Origin: Streptomyces sp. AC1-42W | GTDB lineage: Bacteria > Actinomycetota > Actinomycetes > Streptomycetales > Streptomycetaceae | Direction: 5' to 3' | Length of the DNA stretch: 64,000 bases | Assembly: GCF_003248355.1 (NCBI RefSeq) | Contig: NZ_QKWY01000001.1 | Location: forward strand, 496,001-560,000 | Part shown: positions 25,345-34,358 of the stretch, one piece after another | How the letters are laid out: every line of letters starts with the position of its first letter | Numbering within the stretch: position 1 is the first letter of the stretch | Position numbers and translations under genes: made by a program | Notes under the pieces: generated by a model | What the model was told of the DNA's origin: nothing | What the model saw: only the letters and a program-made list of their open reading frames with translations | Database searches by the model: none

Positions 25345-26958
25345 CTACCTCCGTAAGGAGTGCGAGCGGGGGAGGAGGGGGCGTGCGTCAGACCCGATGG
25401 CAGGCCTGGACCGCCCCCCTTGTCGCAGTCGGGGATTGGTGTCGAACAGGGCTGTCAGCTCCTGGTCGGCGACGCCGAGCACCCGGCCGGAGAAGGACCG
25501 CAGCGCGCGCAGGTATTCGTCCCGCATCTCTGCCTCGTCGAGATGTGGCGTGCGGCCGCTCTCCAGCAGGATCCGGCCCGCCACCAGCACGGTATGCACG
25601 TCCGGTGTGCCGCCCAGTGTCAGAAAGCCCTCCAGCGGGCGGGGGTTGAGCAGATAGCGCCAGTCATCGACAGGCACGAGCACGAGGTCCGCCTGCTTGC
25701 CCACCTCCAGGCTGCCGACCTCCCGCTCCCAGCCGAGGCCGCGTGCGGCGGTCCGGGTAGCCATGGCGAGGGCGCCGCTGGCGGGCAGGGCGGTGTGGTC
25801 CGCCGCGAGTTCGTTGTACATCTGCCAGGCGGCCCGCATCTCCTCCGCCATGCCCATGACCGGAAACACGCCTCCGTCCGTGGACAGGGACACATCGAGC
25901 CCGGACCTCCTGAAGTCGGGTATGAGCCCCGTCTCGGTCAGGGTGGACTCTCCGGTGGGGCCGTACTTTGCGGGCGAATGGCTGACATGAACCTTGGCGT
26001 CGAGCAGCATGCGCCGCTCCTCCGGGTCGGCGAATGCGCAGTGCACCGCCATGAGCTTTTCATTGAGCAGTCCCAGCCGGTCCAGTCGGCGCACGGGCGT
26101 GGTCCCGAAGTATGCGCGCACCGCTTGCGTCTCATTGCGAAGAGCGCAGACATGTGTGGCGAACGGGACGTCGTATTCCTGCGCGAGCCGGGCCAGTCCG
26201 CGGCCGAGCTCGTCGCTCATATTGGTGAGATAGGGGGCCGTGGGCCAGGCACGCAGCCGACCGGTGCGGTCCGTCGCGCAGCGGTCGAGCAGCCGCTGGA
26301 TCCACTCCAGTTCGCTGTCGGCGTCGCGGGTCCGCTCGGGAGTTGCGGCGCCACCCGTGCCGCACACCGTGTCCGCCACCCAGGCGCTCACAGAGACACG
26401 GATGCCCAGGTCCAGGGCCGCGTCGGCCAGCGAGTCGGGGCGATTGACAGAGCCGACGTCGCCGAGGGTGGTGGTACCGGAGCGCAGCTGCGTCCACAGC
26501 GCGTACCGTGCGACGGCATCCGCCTCGTCGGGTGCGAGGGCATCCACCAGGCGGCGGAATCCCTCGAATCCGGCGGACACCTCGGCGATGTTCCCGCCCA
26601 GGGCCATGAAGCCCGGCTCGTCGGCGTGGTCGTCCGGTGCGCGCAGGGCTCCCCTGAAGGGGAGCCGGACGGCGAACATGTCGTGCCAGTGGTTGTTCAC
26701 GAAGCCCGGCATGACGAGCATGGCCGAGGCGTCGAGCGTGTGCATACCGGCCCGCTGCTCGGGGGTGAGCCCGGCGACGGCCCGCGTCACTTCCTCGACC
26801 GGGCCGACAGCGGCGATCCGGTCGCCGACGACGAGAACGGATCCCGTGGGGTGAACCCGGCCTGCGGCATCGGCGGTGCAGATGTGACCGCCGTGGATCA
26901 GCAGCGCCGGCGGGCGGGCGGGCAGGCCCTCGTCGTCGAGCGGCGGGCCCCCGCTCAT
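25345..26958 (-). CDS. Amidohydrolase-family enzyme, probable benzoxazole-forming cyclase
   Basis: 537 residues from ATG 26958, which overlaps the carrier-protein stop (ATGA); the frame extends upstream but is unconserved. It is a metal-dependent amidohydrolase: HxH in NNHWHDMF, later His in FATHVC and AVHCAF, and the metal Asp in LSTDGGVFP, with the GxxADLVL-type end GKQADLVLV. From memory, amidohydrolases of this kind close the benzoxazole ring in nataxazole and A33853 biosynthesis, and clusters of the caboxamycin type carry one. Its placement among aryl-activation genes supports that role; a simple deaminase would be out of place here. Confidence 0.75.
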   Translation of the reverse strand: MSGGPPLDDEGLPARPPALLIHGGHICTADAAGRVHPTGSVLVVGDRIAAVGPVEEVTRAVAGLTPEQRAGMHTLDASAMLVMPGFVNNHWHDMFAVRLPFRGALRAPDDHADEPGFMALGGNIAEVSAGFEGFRRLVDALAPDEADAVARYALWTQLRSGTTTLGDVGSVNRPDSLADAALDLGIRVSVSAWVADTVCGTGGAATPERTRDADSELEWIQRLLDRCATDRTGRLRAWPTAPYLTNMSDELGRGLARLAQEYDVPFATHVCALRNETQAVRAYFGTTPVRRLDRLGLLNEKLMAVHCAFADPEERRMLLDAKVHVSHSPAKYGPTGESTLTETGLIPDFRRSGLDVSLSTDGGVFPVMGMAEEMRAAWQMYNELAADHTALPASGALAMATRTAARGLGWEREVGSLEVGKQADLVLVPVDDWRYLLNPRPLEGFLTLGGTPDVHTVLVAGRILLESGRTPHLDEAEMRDEYLRALRSFSGRVLGVADQELTALFDTNPRLRQGGRSRPAIGSDARPLLPRSHSLRR

Positions 26959-27239
26959 GCCGTGGCCTTCCCGGACCCCAGTGCGACGGCGTTCAGGTGC
27001 CGCTGCCAGGCCTCCAGCGTGGGCTCGGCCGCAAGTTCGCGGAAGGACACCGGCAGGCCGTTCCGTCGCCACTGGTTGACGAGGCGCATCATCTCCAAGG
27101 AACCGAGTCCCACATGGATGAGGTTGGCGTCCGGCTCGATCGTTCCGTGCTCGGTGCCGATCAGGGTCTCGACGGCCTGGCGCAGCGCTGCGGACACCTC
27201 CGTCGGAGTGCGATCCGCGCTGTCCGCTGTGGTTTTCAT
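26955..27239 (-). CDS. Acyl/aryl carrier protein
   Basis: 94 residues from ATG 27239 (MKTTADSADRTPTEV). The phosphopantetheine site is GLGSLEMMRLVNQWR, with helix II intact, and the protein ends with PTLEAWQRHLN as in aryl carrier domains fused to isochorismatases. It would hold an activated aromatic acid (salicylate or 3-hydroxyanthranilate) as thioester for the KAS III-like enzyme. A phosphopantetheinyl transferase for loading is encoded further along at 42743. It overlaps the amidohydrolase start. Confidence 0.85.
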   Translation of the reverse strand: MKTTADSADRTPTEVSAALRQAVETLIGTEHGTIEPDANLIHVGLGSLEMMRLVNQWRRNGLPVSFRELAAEPTLEAWQRHLNAVALGSGKATA

Positions 27240-27322
27240 CGTTGCTCTGCGTCCTTCGAGGTCGGCGGAGTGTGGGTGGGCGGGACCGGACCCGACGGAC
27301 GGCCCCCGGGTGACGGACGGCC

Positions 27323-28969
27323 TCATGGGCCGATCACCTCCCCGGCCCTGGCAGCCGCGTCGGCCGCAAGGGTCTTCTTGTCGACCTTGCCGAGTCCGGT
27401 CAGCGGCAGCTGCCCGACGATCGCCAGCCAGTCGGGGAGCTTGTAGTCGGCCAGACCGGCGGCATGCAGCGCCTCCTTCAGCTCCAGCAGGGTGGGGGCC
27501 GGACCGTCCGGTACGACGAAGGCGCCGACCCGCTCGCCCAGGAACCGGTCGGGCACCGGTACGACGGCGACCTCGGCCACCGACGGGTGGGCCAGGAGGT
27601 ATTCCTCCAGCTCTCCGGCGGACACCTTGTCCCCGCCCCGGATGATCACGTCCTTGATGCGGCCCTCGATCACGAGGGCACCGTCGTCGGTGAGCCGCGC
27701 GAGGTCGCCGGTGCGATAGAAGCCGTCCTCGGTGAAGGCGCGGGCGTTGTGCTCCGGCGCCCGGTAGTAGCCCTGCAGCGTGTACGGCCCTCGGGCGAGC
27801 AGTTCGCCCGTGTCGCCCGTTGGCAGGTCGGTGCCGTCGGGTCCGACGATCCGCACTTCGTCATCGGGTGAGACGGGACGGCCCTGCGTGGTCAGTACGG
27901 CCTCGTCGGTGTCGTCGGCACGGGTGAGGGTGAGCAGGCCCTCTGCCATTCCGAAGACCTGCTGCAGCCGGCAGCCGAGCACCGGCGTGATGCGCTCTGC
28001 GACGGAGCGGGGCAACCGGGCCCCGCCGACCTGCAGGAGCTTCAGGCTCGACAGGTCCGCCTCGTTCCACTCGGCGGCCTCCAGACACAACTGGGCCACG
28101 GTCGGTACCACGGAGGTGAACGTGACGCGTTCGCGGTCGATGCTTTCGAAGCACTCGTCGGCGATGGGAGAGTCCGCGAAGACCACGGTGCCGCCGGCGC
28201 ACAGGGTACCCACCACACCCGGGCAGCCCCAGGCGAAATTGAACTCTGCCGGGAGTACCGCCAAGTAGACGTCGTCAGAGCACAGTTCGAGCAGTTCCGC
28301 GGTCACCCGGGTCTGGTAGGCGTAGTCGTCGTGGGTCCGGGGGATCAGTTTCGGCAGCGCCGTCGTGCCGCCGGACAGGAGGAAGAACGCGACATCGGAC
28401 GGGTCGGGCGCGGGCAGTCCCCGGGGCTCCGCGTCCACCTCGTCCAGTGCGACGAGCATCCCGGCGGGGGCGTCGGCCGCTGCCGGTGCGACCGGGTCCA
28501 GGACGAAGACCTTGCGCAGCGTGTCGTACTGCCCCGCGAGTTCGAGGGCCAGGCGCGTGTGGTCGAAGCCCTGGTACACGCCGGGCACCACATAGGCCGC
28601 GGCTCCGGAGAGCGCGACCAGGTGACGGATCTCGCTGGCCCGGTGGGAGACCAGCGAGAACACCGGTTTGGCTCCCAGCCGGAACAGGGCGAAGCATACG
28701 GAGACGAACTCGGGGACGTTCGGCAACTGGACGATCACCCGGTCATCCGCGGCGATGCCCTGCTCGGCGAATCCCGCCGCCAGCCGCGCCACCCGGTCGT
28801 TGAGTTCCGTGTAGGTCACTCGGCGCCCGCCCTGCACAAGGGCGGTGCGCCTCCCGTGGTCCGCCACGGTGGCGGACAGCAGGCCGGCGAGGTCCTCGCC
28901 CCGCCAGTGGCCCGCCGTGCGGTAGCGGTGGGCCCGATCCCCGGGCCACGGCGTGCATCCCTCAAGCAT
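27323..28969 (-). CDS. Aryl-AMP ligase (DhbE/EntE-type)
   Basis: 548 residues from ATG 28969. Adenylation motifs: LLSGGTTALPKLIPRTHDDY (A3), FNFAWGCPGVVGT, which is typical of ligases for 2,3-dihydroxybenzoate and salicylate, QVFGMAEGLL (A5), FYRTGDLARL (A7), RIKDVIIRGGDKVSAGELEE (A8) and the catalytic Lys in LTGLGKVDKK (A10). It activates an aromatic acid and loads the neighbouring carrier protein. Salicylate from the cluster's own synthase is the likeliest substrate. It overlaps the end of the KAS III-like gene by 8 bases. Confidence 0.9.
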   Translation of the reverse strand: MLEGCTPWPGDRAHRYRTAGHWRGEDLAGLLSATVADHGRRTALVQGGRRVTYTELNDRVARLAAGFAEQGIAADDRVIVQLPNVPEFVSVCFALFRLGAKPVFSLVSHRASEIRHLVALSGAAAYVVPGVYQGFDHTRLALELAGQYDTLRKVFVLDPVAPAAADAPAGMLVALDEVDAEPRGLPAPDPSDVAFFLLSGGTTALPKLIPRTHDDYAYQTRVTAELLELCSDDVYLAVLPAEFNFAWGCPGVVGTLCAGGTVVFADSPIADECFESIDRERVTFTSVVPTVAQLCLEAAEWNEADLSSLKLLQVGGARLPRSVAERITPVLGCRLQQVFGMAEGLLTLTRADDTDEAVLTTQGRPVSPDDEVRIVGPDGTDLPTGDTGELLARGPYTLQGYYRAPEHNARAFTEDGFYRTGDLARLTDDGALVIEGRIKDVIIRGGDKVSAGELEEYLLAHPSVAEVAVVPVPDRFLGERVGAFVVPDGPAPTLLELKEALHAAGLADYKLPDWLAIVGQLPLTGLGKVDKKTLAADAAARAGEVIGP

Positions 28970-30007
28970 GATCGCTCCCCACCGCTGGGTCGTGGGCCTC
29001 GGTGATCTCGACGACGGCGCAGCCCGCCTCCATACCGGGTGAGGCACCGATGATCATCACGAAGTCACCCGGTGCCACCTGTCCGGTTCGCCAGATGTGT
29101 TCGAGGCCGGCGACCGGGTCGGCGGCGCCCAGGTGCCCGGTCGTGCGGGTGAACTCCCAGACGCCCCGTTTCTCGTCGATGTCCAAGGGGTCGAGGAAGC
29201 ATGCCCGCAGAGGCGTCCGGGAGAAGCCGATGTGACAGACCCGGCGGATGTCCCCCATGACGAGGCCGGCCTCGGCCAGTGCCTTGTCGGCGGCCGTGGC
29301 GACGGTGTCACCGAAGTCGCCCATGGGACGCCGCGGGCCCACTCCTGGCGCCAGAACTCCCGGCGCTCCTCGAGGTTGAGTGTGCCCCCCACGGTGGGGC
29401 CGGGCGGGAACAAGGTCTCTCCACCGCGGTGCAGTTCCTCCATCGACGGGGTCGACACCGCGCCGACGGACAGCACCCGGGCGAAGCCGCCCCGGCGGGA
29501 GACCACGGCGCCTGCCCCGGCGTCGCCCAGCAGGAAGAGCTTCGAGGCCCGCCAGCGGTCCACCAGCGGGGTGGAGAAGTTGTCGCCGGAGGTCAGCAGC
29601 ACCGCGTCCCCCTCGGCGCCGGCCATCAGTCGGGACGCGGCCATCTCCAGTGCGGAGAGCATGCCCAGACAGCCCTGACGCACCTCGACGGCCGTCACCG
29701 GACGGTCCAGTGCGTGCCGCAGTACGTAGTGCTGCGCGGACCAGCCGTCGGGTCCCTGGAAGTGGACGCTGCTGTGCAGCACCGCGCCGAAGTCCTCGCG
29801 GGCGTGCCCGGATCGTGCCACCGCCGCCCGGGCGGCGGCCACCGCCAGGTCGGGGGCCGGTGTTTCGCCCGCGACGGGTACCGACTCGATTCCGGCGTCC
29901 CTCCGGTCCTGCTCGTCGTAGTGGCTCTTCTCGACGGCGCGCCGTGCCGGGTACCGCGCCGGCAGGTGGGTCGCTATGCCGGCGAGATGGATCCCGCTGA
30001 CCTTCAC
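28962..30007 (-). pseudogene. KAS III-like acyltransferase (CerJ/ChlB3 group) with one frameshift
   Basis: The N-terminal frame from GTG 30007 (preceded by GGGAGGTG) reads VSGIHLAGIATHLPARYPAR, with the active-site Cys in RQGCLGMLSALEMAASRL, to about WRQEWARGVPW near 29325. The rest continues in another frame: GDFGDTVATAADKALAEAG, CHIGFSR (catalytic His), TTGHLGAADPVAGLEHI, and MIIGASPGMEAGC. Adding one base in the run at 29321-29330 (CCC to CCCC on the coding strand) joins the frames as ARGVPMGDFGD. The GHLGxxD pattern in place of the FabH Asn marks the acyltransferase-type KAS III group, which moves acyl or aryl groups from carrier proteins. It may be a true mutation or a sequencing error. 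Confidence 0.85.
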
Positions 30008-31368
30008 GACCGGGCACCTCCCGTCATCACGCCGGTACCCACGTGCTCGGCGGCCGGCACCAGGAATCGCCCGACGCTGCCGAGCTTCTCGCAGGTCTCC
30101 TCCAGTTCCCGCTCGGGCCGGGACTGCCCCACGATGCCCGCGCCGGCGCGCAGCCAGGTGCGCCCCTCCTGCCGGTAGACGCTGCGCAGTACCAGAGTGG
30201 CGTCCATTGATCCGTCCCCGTCCACCGTCAGGACGGCGCCGCTGTAAAGCCCGCGGGCTTCGGACTCGTTGCTGCGGATGCTGTCGTACGCGGCGTCCTT
30301 GGGCACACCGGAGGCGGTGACGGCGGGGAAGACCGCTTGGAAGGCGTCCCAGGCGTGCCGTCCTGCGGCGAGCCGGCCGCTCACACGAGAGGCCAGGTGC
30401 TGCACGGTGCCGCGCTTCTTGACCGTCATGAACTCCGCCACGTCGACGGTGTCGGGAGCGCACACGTCGAGCAGTTCGTCGCACGCGATCTTCACGGATA
30501 TGGCGTGCTCGTAGATCTCCTTGGGGTCGGAGAGGAGTTCCGCGCACAGCCGCTCGTCCTCGGGCCCGTCGCCGGTCAGCGCCCGGGTCCCGGCCAGGGG
30601 CTGGCTGGTCACCTTTCCATCCGGGTCGACATGGACGACGATCTCCGGGCTGAAGCCCGCTGCCTCGATGCCGCCCAGGCTGAGCAGGAATGACCGGGCG
30701 GGACTGTTGCCGCGCCGGCCCGCCAGATACGTGCCTACGAAGTCGACCTCGTGCTCGACCGGGACCACCCGCGAGTAGATCACTTTCTGCAGCCGCTGAT
30801 CGTTGATGGCGTCGACCGCGAGCAGGACCGCCCGGCGGTAGGCATCCGCTCCGGCCTGCCTCACGTTCACGGGGCTCGGCACGGAGTCGCGCTCGGTGCC
30901 CCCGGCTGCCAGCACTTCCAGGAGAGCGGTAAGGGTGCCCTGGTCAGCGGCGCGCAGATGCGCTTCCGCGCCCTCGATCCGGACTTCGGTGTGCGGCACG
31001 ACGAGGTGGAGGAGCCGTTGGTCGCCTACGTGCTGGACGTCTCCCTCCTTGGCGTACGACAACTCGAAGGCCGCCCAGCCGTAGGCGCGCCAGTCCTTGA
31101 TCCGGACGGCGTCGAGCAGGCTCCGTACCTGCTGCAACGGACGCCCGTCCCAGGGCAGATGCACCTCACCCGCCTGTCGCATCCGTGCGCCGTCGCGGTC
31201 CAGGGTGATCTGGGCCAGCGCGCCGCCCGCGTATGACCAGGTGCCGCCGTTCTCGTACACGACGTAGTCCGCGTGCAGACCGGACGACGCCAGACGGGTG
31301 GCGGCGACCATGGGGTCCGAGGTCAGCCGCAGCCTCGTCTCGAAGTAGTGCCTGGGGGACTGGTGCAT
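30004..31368 (-). CDS. Salicylate synthase (MbtI/Irp9-like)
   Basis: 454 residues if started at ATG 31368 (MHQSPRHYFETRLRL, with GAGG upstream), matching the length of MbtI; the frame is open to ATG 31422. It is a chorismate-utilising enzyme with the salicylate-synthase pattern: SLGGIEAAGFSPEIVV, QPLAGTRALTG, DPKEIYEHAISVKIA, FMTVKKRGTVQHLASRVSG, FPAVTASGVPKDAAYD, GLYSGAVL, and AGAGIVGQSRPERELEET. It turns chorismate into salicylate and pyruvate in one enzyme, rather than only making isochorismate. It is first in the operon; the KAS III-like gene overlaps its stop (GTGA). Confidence 0.85.
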   Translation of the reverse strand: MHQSPRHYFETRLRLTSDPMVAATRLASSGLHADYVVYENGGTWSYAGGALAQITLDRDGARMRQAGEVHLPWDGRPLQQVRSLLDAVRIKDWRAYGWAAFELSYAKEGDVQHVGDQRLLHLVVPHTEVRIEGAEAHLRAADQGTLTALLEVLAAGGTERDSVPSPVNVRQAGADAYRRAVLLAVDAINDQRLQKVIYSRVVPVEHEVDFVGTYLAGRRGNSPARSFLLSLGGIEAAGFSPEIVVHVDPDGKVTSQPLAGTRALTGDGPEDERLCAELLSDPKEIYEHAISVKIACDELLDVCAPDTVDVAEFMTVKKRGTVQHLASRVSGRLAAGRHAWDAFQAVFPAVTASGVPKDAAYDSIRSNESEARGLYSGAVLTVDGDGSMDATLVLRSVYRQEGRTWLRAGAGIVGQSRPERELEETCEKLGSVGRFLVPAAEHVGTGVMTGGARS

Positions 31369-31737
31369 CGCGAACGTCCTCTTCTCTACAGCGATACGGG
31401 GAAGGCGAAGGGGGGTGTTCATCGCGGGCCGTGCGCGGCTCCGGTGGTGAGGGCGGGCTGCCGGAGGTGACTACTCGCGGTGTCACGCACCGCACGGGGC
31501 GGCCGCGGAGATCACCTCAGCTGCGGTGAACGGCCCCGCCTGGTGCGGCCCGGTGGTCTTCGAGAGTGGCCAGACCTCTGATTCGCCCCTCGCTCATGGC
31601 GCGCTCCCCCAACGGCATGTGGTTCAGCGGGATGTTCACCGGCTGTCGAGCCGAGCCCCATCTTGCGGGCGGCTTCTATACCGGCGTGGAGGGGATCTAT
31701 ACCGCGGCTATATCCAGCAGGTCGGCACGGGCCGGGT
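31369..31737. other. Intergenic region upstream of the benzoxazole cluster
   Basis: No gene is seen. The stretch should hold the minus-strand promoter of the salicylate synthase operon. An AT-richer patch at 31676-31725 contains CTATACCG twice (31677 and 31700) and nearby CTATATCC, which could be promoter or operator elements; this is only suggestive. Confidence 0.4.
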
Positions 31738-32868
31738 TCAGCGGGCGAAGCGGTTCAGGGAGCGGCGGTAGGTGTGCATGCCGATGAGGAGGGGGCGGGA
31801 GGGTTTCGAGGGCTTGCGGGGCTCACCTGCCGGCTTCGGCCCCGCCGCCGCGGCTCCGGTGCTCCGCTCGCCGACGAAGACCGTGGCGGGATGCCCGTTG
31901 ACCAGGATCTCGTGCGTCGCGCGGACCGAGAGACCGGCGTCCGAGAACGCCGCGTCGAAGACGGCCGCGCCCCGGCGGGCGCACAGGAGCACGAACCGGC
32001 CATGCTCCGGATGCAGGACGCGGGCCAGTGACTCGCTCGTGGTGCGGGCGAACTCCTCGTACGGGAGGGGCAGTTCCTCGTGCTCGCCCCACGGCGGGTC
32101 GGTCACCACGACGTCCACCGAGCCGTCGTCGAAGGACGGCAGGGTCATGGCGTCCTCGTCCAGCAGCCGCAGCCGCCGGTCGCGCAGCACCTCGTCCGGC
32201 AACTGCTCGCGGTGCTCCGCGAGATCCAGGTCGGAGTAGACGACCTCGCGGGCCGGCAGGCCGAGGCGGCTGACCACGAAGGAGCCGCTGCCCGCGAAGG
32301 GGTCCAGGAAGGTGTCGCCGGGCTGCGGCTCGGACGCCAGGACGAGCATCGACGACAGCTCGTGGGACAGGGCGCCGCGCGCCTTCTTGGGCCGCGCCTG
32401 CTTGGGCAGCCGGGCGCAGAACATCAGGTCGGCCATGTCGAGGCGGCCGATGACCCAGTACTCCTGGCCCCGGCCGCTGGGCTCCAGCCGCATCCCCGTG
32501 CACGCGGAGACCGTGCGCTCGATCTCCCGCTTCGCGGCGCCGCCGACCGAGGCCAGTTCGCCGTCCACATGGACCATGACCCGGAAACCCCGCGCGCGTT
32601 CACCCGGCAGCGACGGGAATTGCGACTTCTTGAGCGAACCGGCCAGTTGCGCGATATTCTGGTCGATGTCACCGCGGCGAATTTCGCTGATCACCGAAAA
32701 GGCGTTCTTCGCGAAGGGAATGGCGGCCACGCGTTCCATCGGCGACGTCGAGGAGAAGAGCATGGCGCTGTCGTCCTGGTACTCCGCGCGGAAGCCGTCG
32801 ACGAAGTGCGCCATGGCGTCGGCGACCAGCTCACTGGTACCGGCGGGATACTGAATGAAATAGCGCAT
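31738..32868 (-). CDS. THUMP-type RNA (guanine-N2) methyltransferase family protein
   Basis: 376 residues. The C-terminal half is a Rossmann methyltransferase with FLDPFAGSGSFVVSRLGL (SAM binding), YSDLDLAEH, LDEDAMTLP, and the catalytic TDPPWGEHEE, as in TRM11/RlmL-type enzymes that make N2-methylguanosine in RNA. The N-terminal half (FRVMVHVDGELASVGGAAK and nearby) fits a THUMP/SPOUT-like RNA-binding part. A basic Pro/Lys-rich tail ends the protein. It is monocistronic, upstream of an ISL3 insertion. Confidence 0.8.
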   Translation of the reverse strand: MRYFIQYPAGTSELVADAMAHFVDGFRAEYQDDSAMLFSSTSPMERVAAIPFAKNAFSVISEIRRGDIDQNIAQLAGSLKKSQFPSLPGERARGFRVMVHVDGELASVGGAAKREIERTVSACTGMRLEPSGRGQEYWVIGRLDMADLMFCARLPKQARPKKARGALSHELSSMLVLASEPQPGDTFLDPFAGSGSFVVSRLGLPAREVVYSDLDLAEHREQLPDEVLRDRRLRLLDEDAMTLPSFDDGSVDVVVTDPPWGEHEELPLPYEEFARTTSESLARVLHPEHGRFVLLCARRGAAVFDAAFSDAGLSVRATHEILVNGHPATVFVGERSTGAAAAGPKPAGEPRKPSKPSRPLLIGMHTYRRSLNRFAR

Positions 32869-32954
32869 CCCGGAAGGCTACCCGGCGCGGAACCGGTGCG
32901 CGCCGCCCCTCGCGGAGCCGCCCCCGCGAAGCCTGCGGCCGGCCGCCCTATTCC

Positions 32955-34357
32955 GGCTCTCCTGTCGCTTCCGTGGGTCGCTGACCTGGGGGTATGCGCA
33001 GAACACGCCGCACCCGGAGTACGTTTCGACTGCTGAAGGTACGAAACGGAAGAACCAGGTACGGCGTGCGGAACACGAGGATATGGGCCAGGCTGCTCGA
33101 TGTCGAAAAGACGGTGATCGAGCAGGTCGAGGCCGAGGAGGCCGACAGCGGCGACGATCTGGTGATCGTCGCTCATGCCCGTCCGGCTCGGGGACGGCGG
33201 CAGCGGTGCGGGGTGTGCGGCCGCAAGGCGGCGAAGTACGACGCCGGAGAGGGACGCCGTCGCTGGCGGGCCCTGGACGTCGGGGTACTCAAGGCGTTCA
33301 TCGAGGCCGACGCGCCGCGGGTGTCCTGCCCCGAGCACGGGGTGACCGTGGCGGCGGTGCCCTGGGCCCGGCACCGGGCCGGCCACACCTACGCCTTCGA
33401 CGCGCAGGCCGCCTGGCTGGCCACCTGCTGCTCGAAGACGGCCGTCACCCGGCTGATGCGGATCGGATGGCGCACGGTCGGCGCCGTGGTCGCCCGGGTC
33501 TGGTCGGATGCCGAGGCGCAGGCCGACCGGCTGGCCGGACTGCGGCGGATCGGGATCGACGAGATCAGCTACAAGAAGCGGCACAAGTACCTGACTGTCG
33601 TCGTGGACCATGATTCGGGCCGTCTGCTGTGGGCCGAACCCGGGCGGGACAGGGCCACCTTGAACAAGTTCTTCGACCTCCTCGGCCCTGAACGCTCCGC
33701 GGGGATCACGCATGTGTCGGCCGACGCGGCGGACTGGGTCACCGGCCCGGTTGCCGCACACTGCCCCGACGCTGTGCGCGTGATGGACCCCTTCCACACG
33801 GTGAAGTGGGCGACCGACGCCCTGGACGTCGTGCGCCGTGAGGTCTGGAACGCCGAGCGCAAGGGCAAGGGCCGGGCCACGCCGGGATCGAAGTCGCTGA
33901 AGAAGGCCCGCTTCGCGCTGTGGAAGAACCCCGAAGATCTCACGCAGTACCAGCGTTCCCAGCTGGAGTTCGTCGCCAAGGCCCATCCCGTCCTCCACCG
34001 CGCCTACCTCCTGAAGGAGGGACTCCGTCTCGCCCTGAAGTCCGGCACCGACACCCCCGAGGCTCTGTGGGACTGGGTGCTGTGGGCCCGCCGCTGCCGC
34101 ATCGACGCCTTCGTCGACCTGCAACGCTCCATCGTCCGGCACTGGGACGCGATCACCGCAGCGGCCGAGCACGGCCTGTCCAACGGACTCGTCGAATCGA
34201 TGAACACCAAGATCCGGCTCATCACCCGCATCGCCTTCGGCTTCAAGAACCCCACCGCCCTCATCGCCCTCGCCATGCTCAGCCTCGGCGGACACCGACC
34301 CCACCTACCAGGACGTCAACCCGCGAACCGATGACCCACGGATCCGACAGGAGAGCC
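32955..34357 (+). mobile_element. ISL3-family insertion sequence, 1403 bp, with 8-bp target duplication
   Basis: Terminal inverted repeats start GGCTCTCCTGTCG and share CCGTGGGTC further in; the right copy is the reverse complement ending GAGAGCC at 34357. The flanking 8 bases CCTATTCC are duplicated exactly at 32947-32954 and 34358-34365. This is the expected target-site size for ISL3 and shows a direct, recent transposition. The insertion lies at the very end of a GH43 relic; the duplication covers its stop codon. Confidence 0.95.
33066..34334 (+). CDS. ISL3-family transposase
   Basis: 422 residues from GTG 33066 (RNTRIWARLLDVEKTVIEQV); the frame is open further upstream to the IS end. It has a zinc-binding start (CGVCGRKA, then SCPEHG), a helix-turn-helix, and the DDE core: RIGIDEISYKKRHKYLTVVV (first Asp), SADAADWV and VMDPFHTVKWATDAL (second Asp), and SNGLVESMNTKIRLITR (Glu). 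Full length, with terminal repeats and target duplication intact, so probably active. Confidence 0.95.
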   Translation: MRNTRIWARLLDVEKTVIEQVEAEEADSGDDLVIVAHARPARGRRQRCGVCGRKAAKYDAGEGRRRWRALDVGVLKAFIEADAPRVSCPEHGVTVAAVPWARHRAGHTYAFDAQAAWLATCCSKTAVTRLMRIGWRTVGAVVARVWSDAEAQADRLAGLRRIGIDEISYKKRHKYLTVVVDHDSGRLLWAEPGRDRATLNKFFDLLGPERSAGITHVSADAADWVTGPVAAHCPDAVRVMDPFHTVKWATDALDVVRREVWNAERKGKGRATPGSKSLKKARFALWKNPEDLTQYQRSQLEFVAKAHPVLHRAYLLKEGLRLALKSGTDTPEALWDWVLWARRCRIDAFVDLQRSIVRHWDAITAAAEHGLSNGLVESMNTKIRLITRIAFGFKNPTALIALAMLSLGGHRPHLPGRQPANR

Positions 34358-34358
34358 C

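Noticed and set aside
29315..29335. Programmed -1 frameshifting in the KAS III-like gene
   Set aside because: No convincing slippery heptamer or strong downstream structure; a missing base is simpler.
29057..30547. A 496-codon frame covering the KAS III-like gene from 30547
   Set aside because: Residues before 30007 are antisense-like shadow of salicylate synthase; only the part from 30007 is real, and it is frameshifted near 29325.
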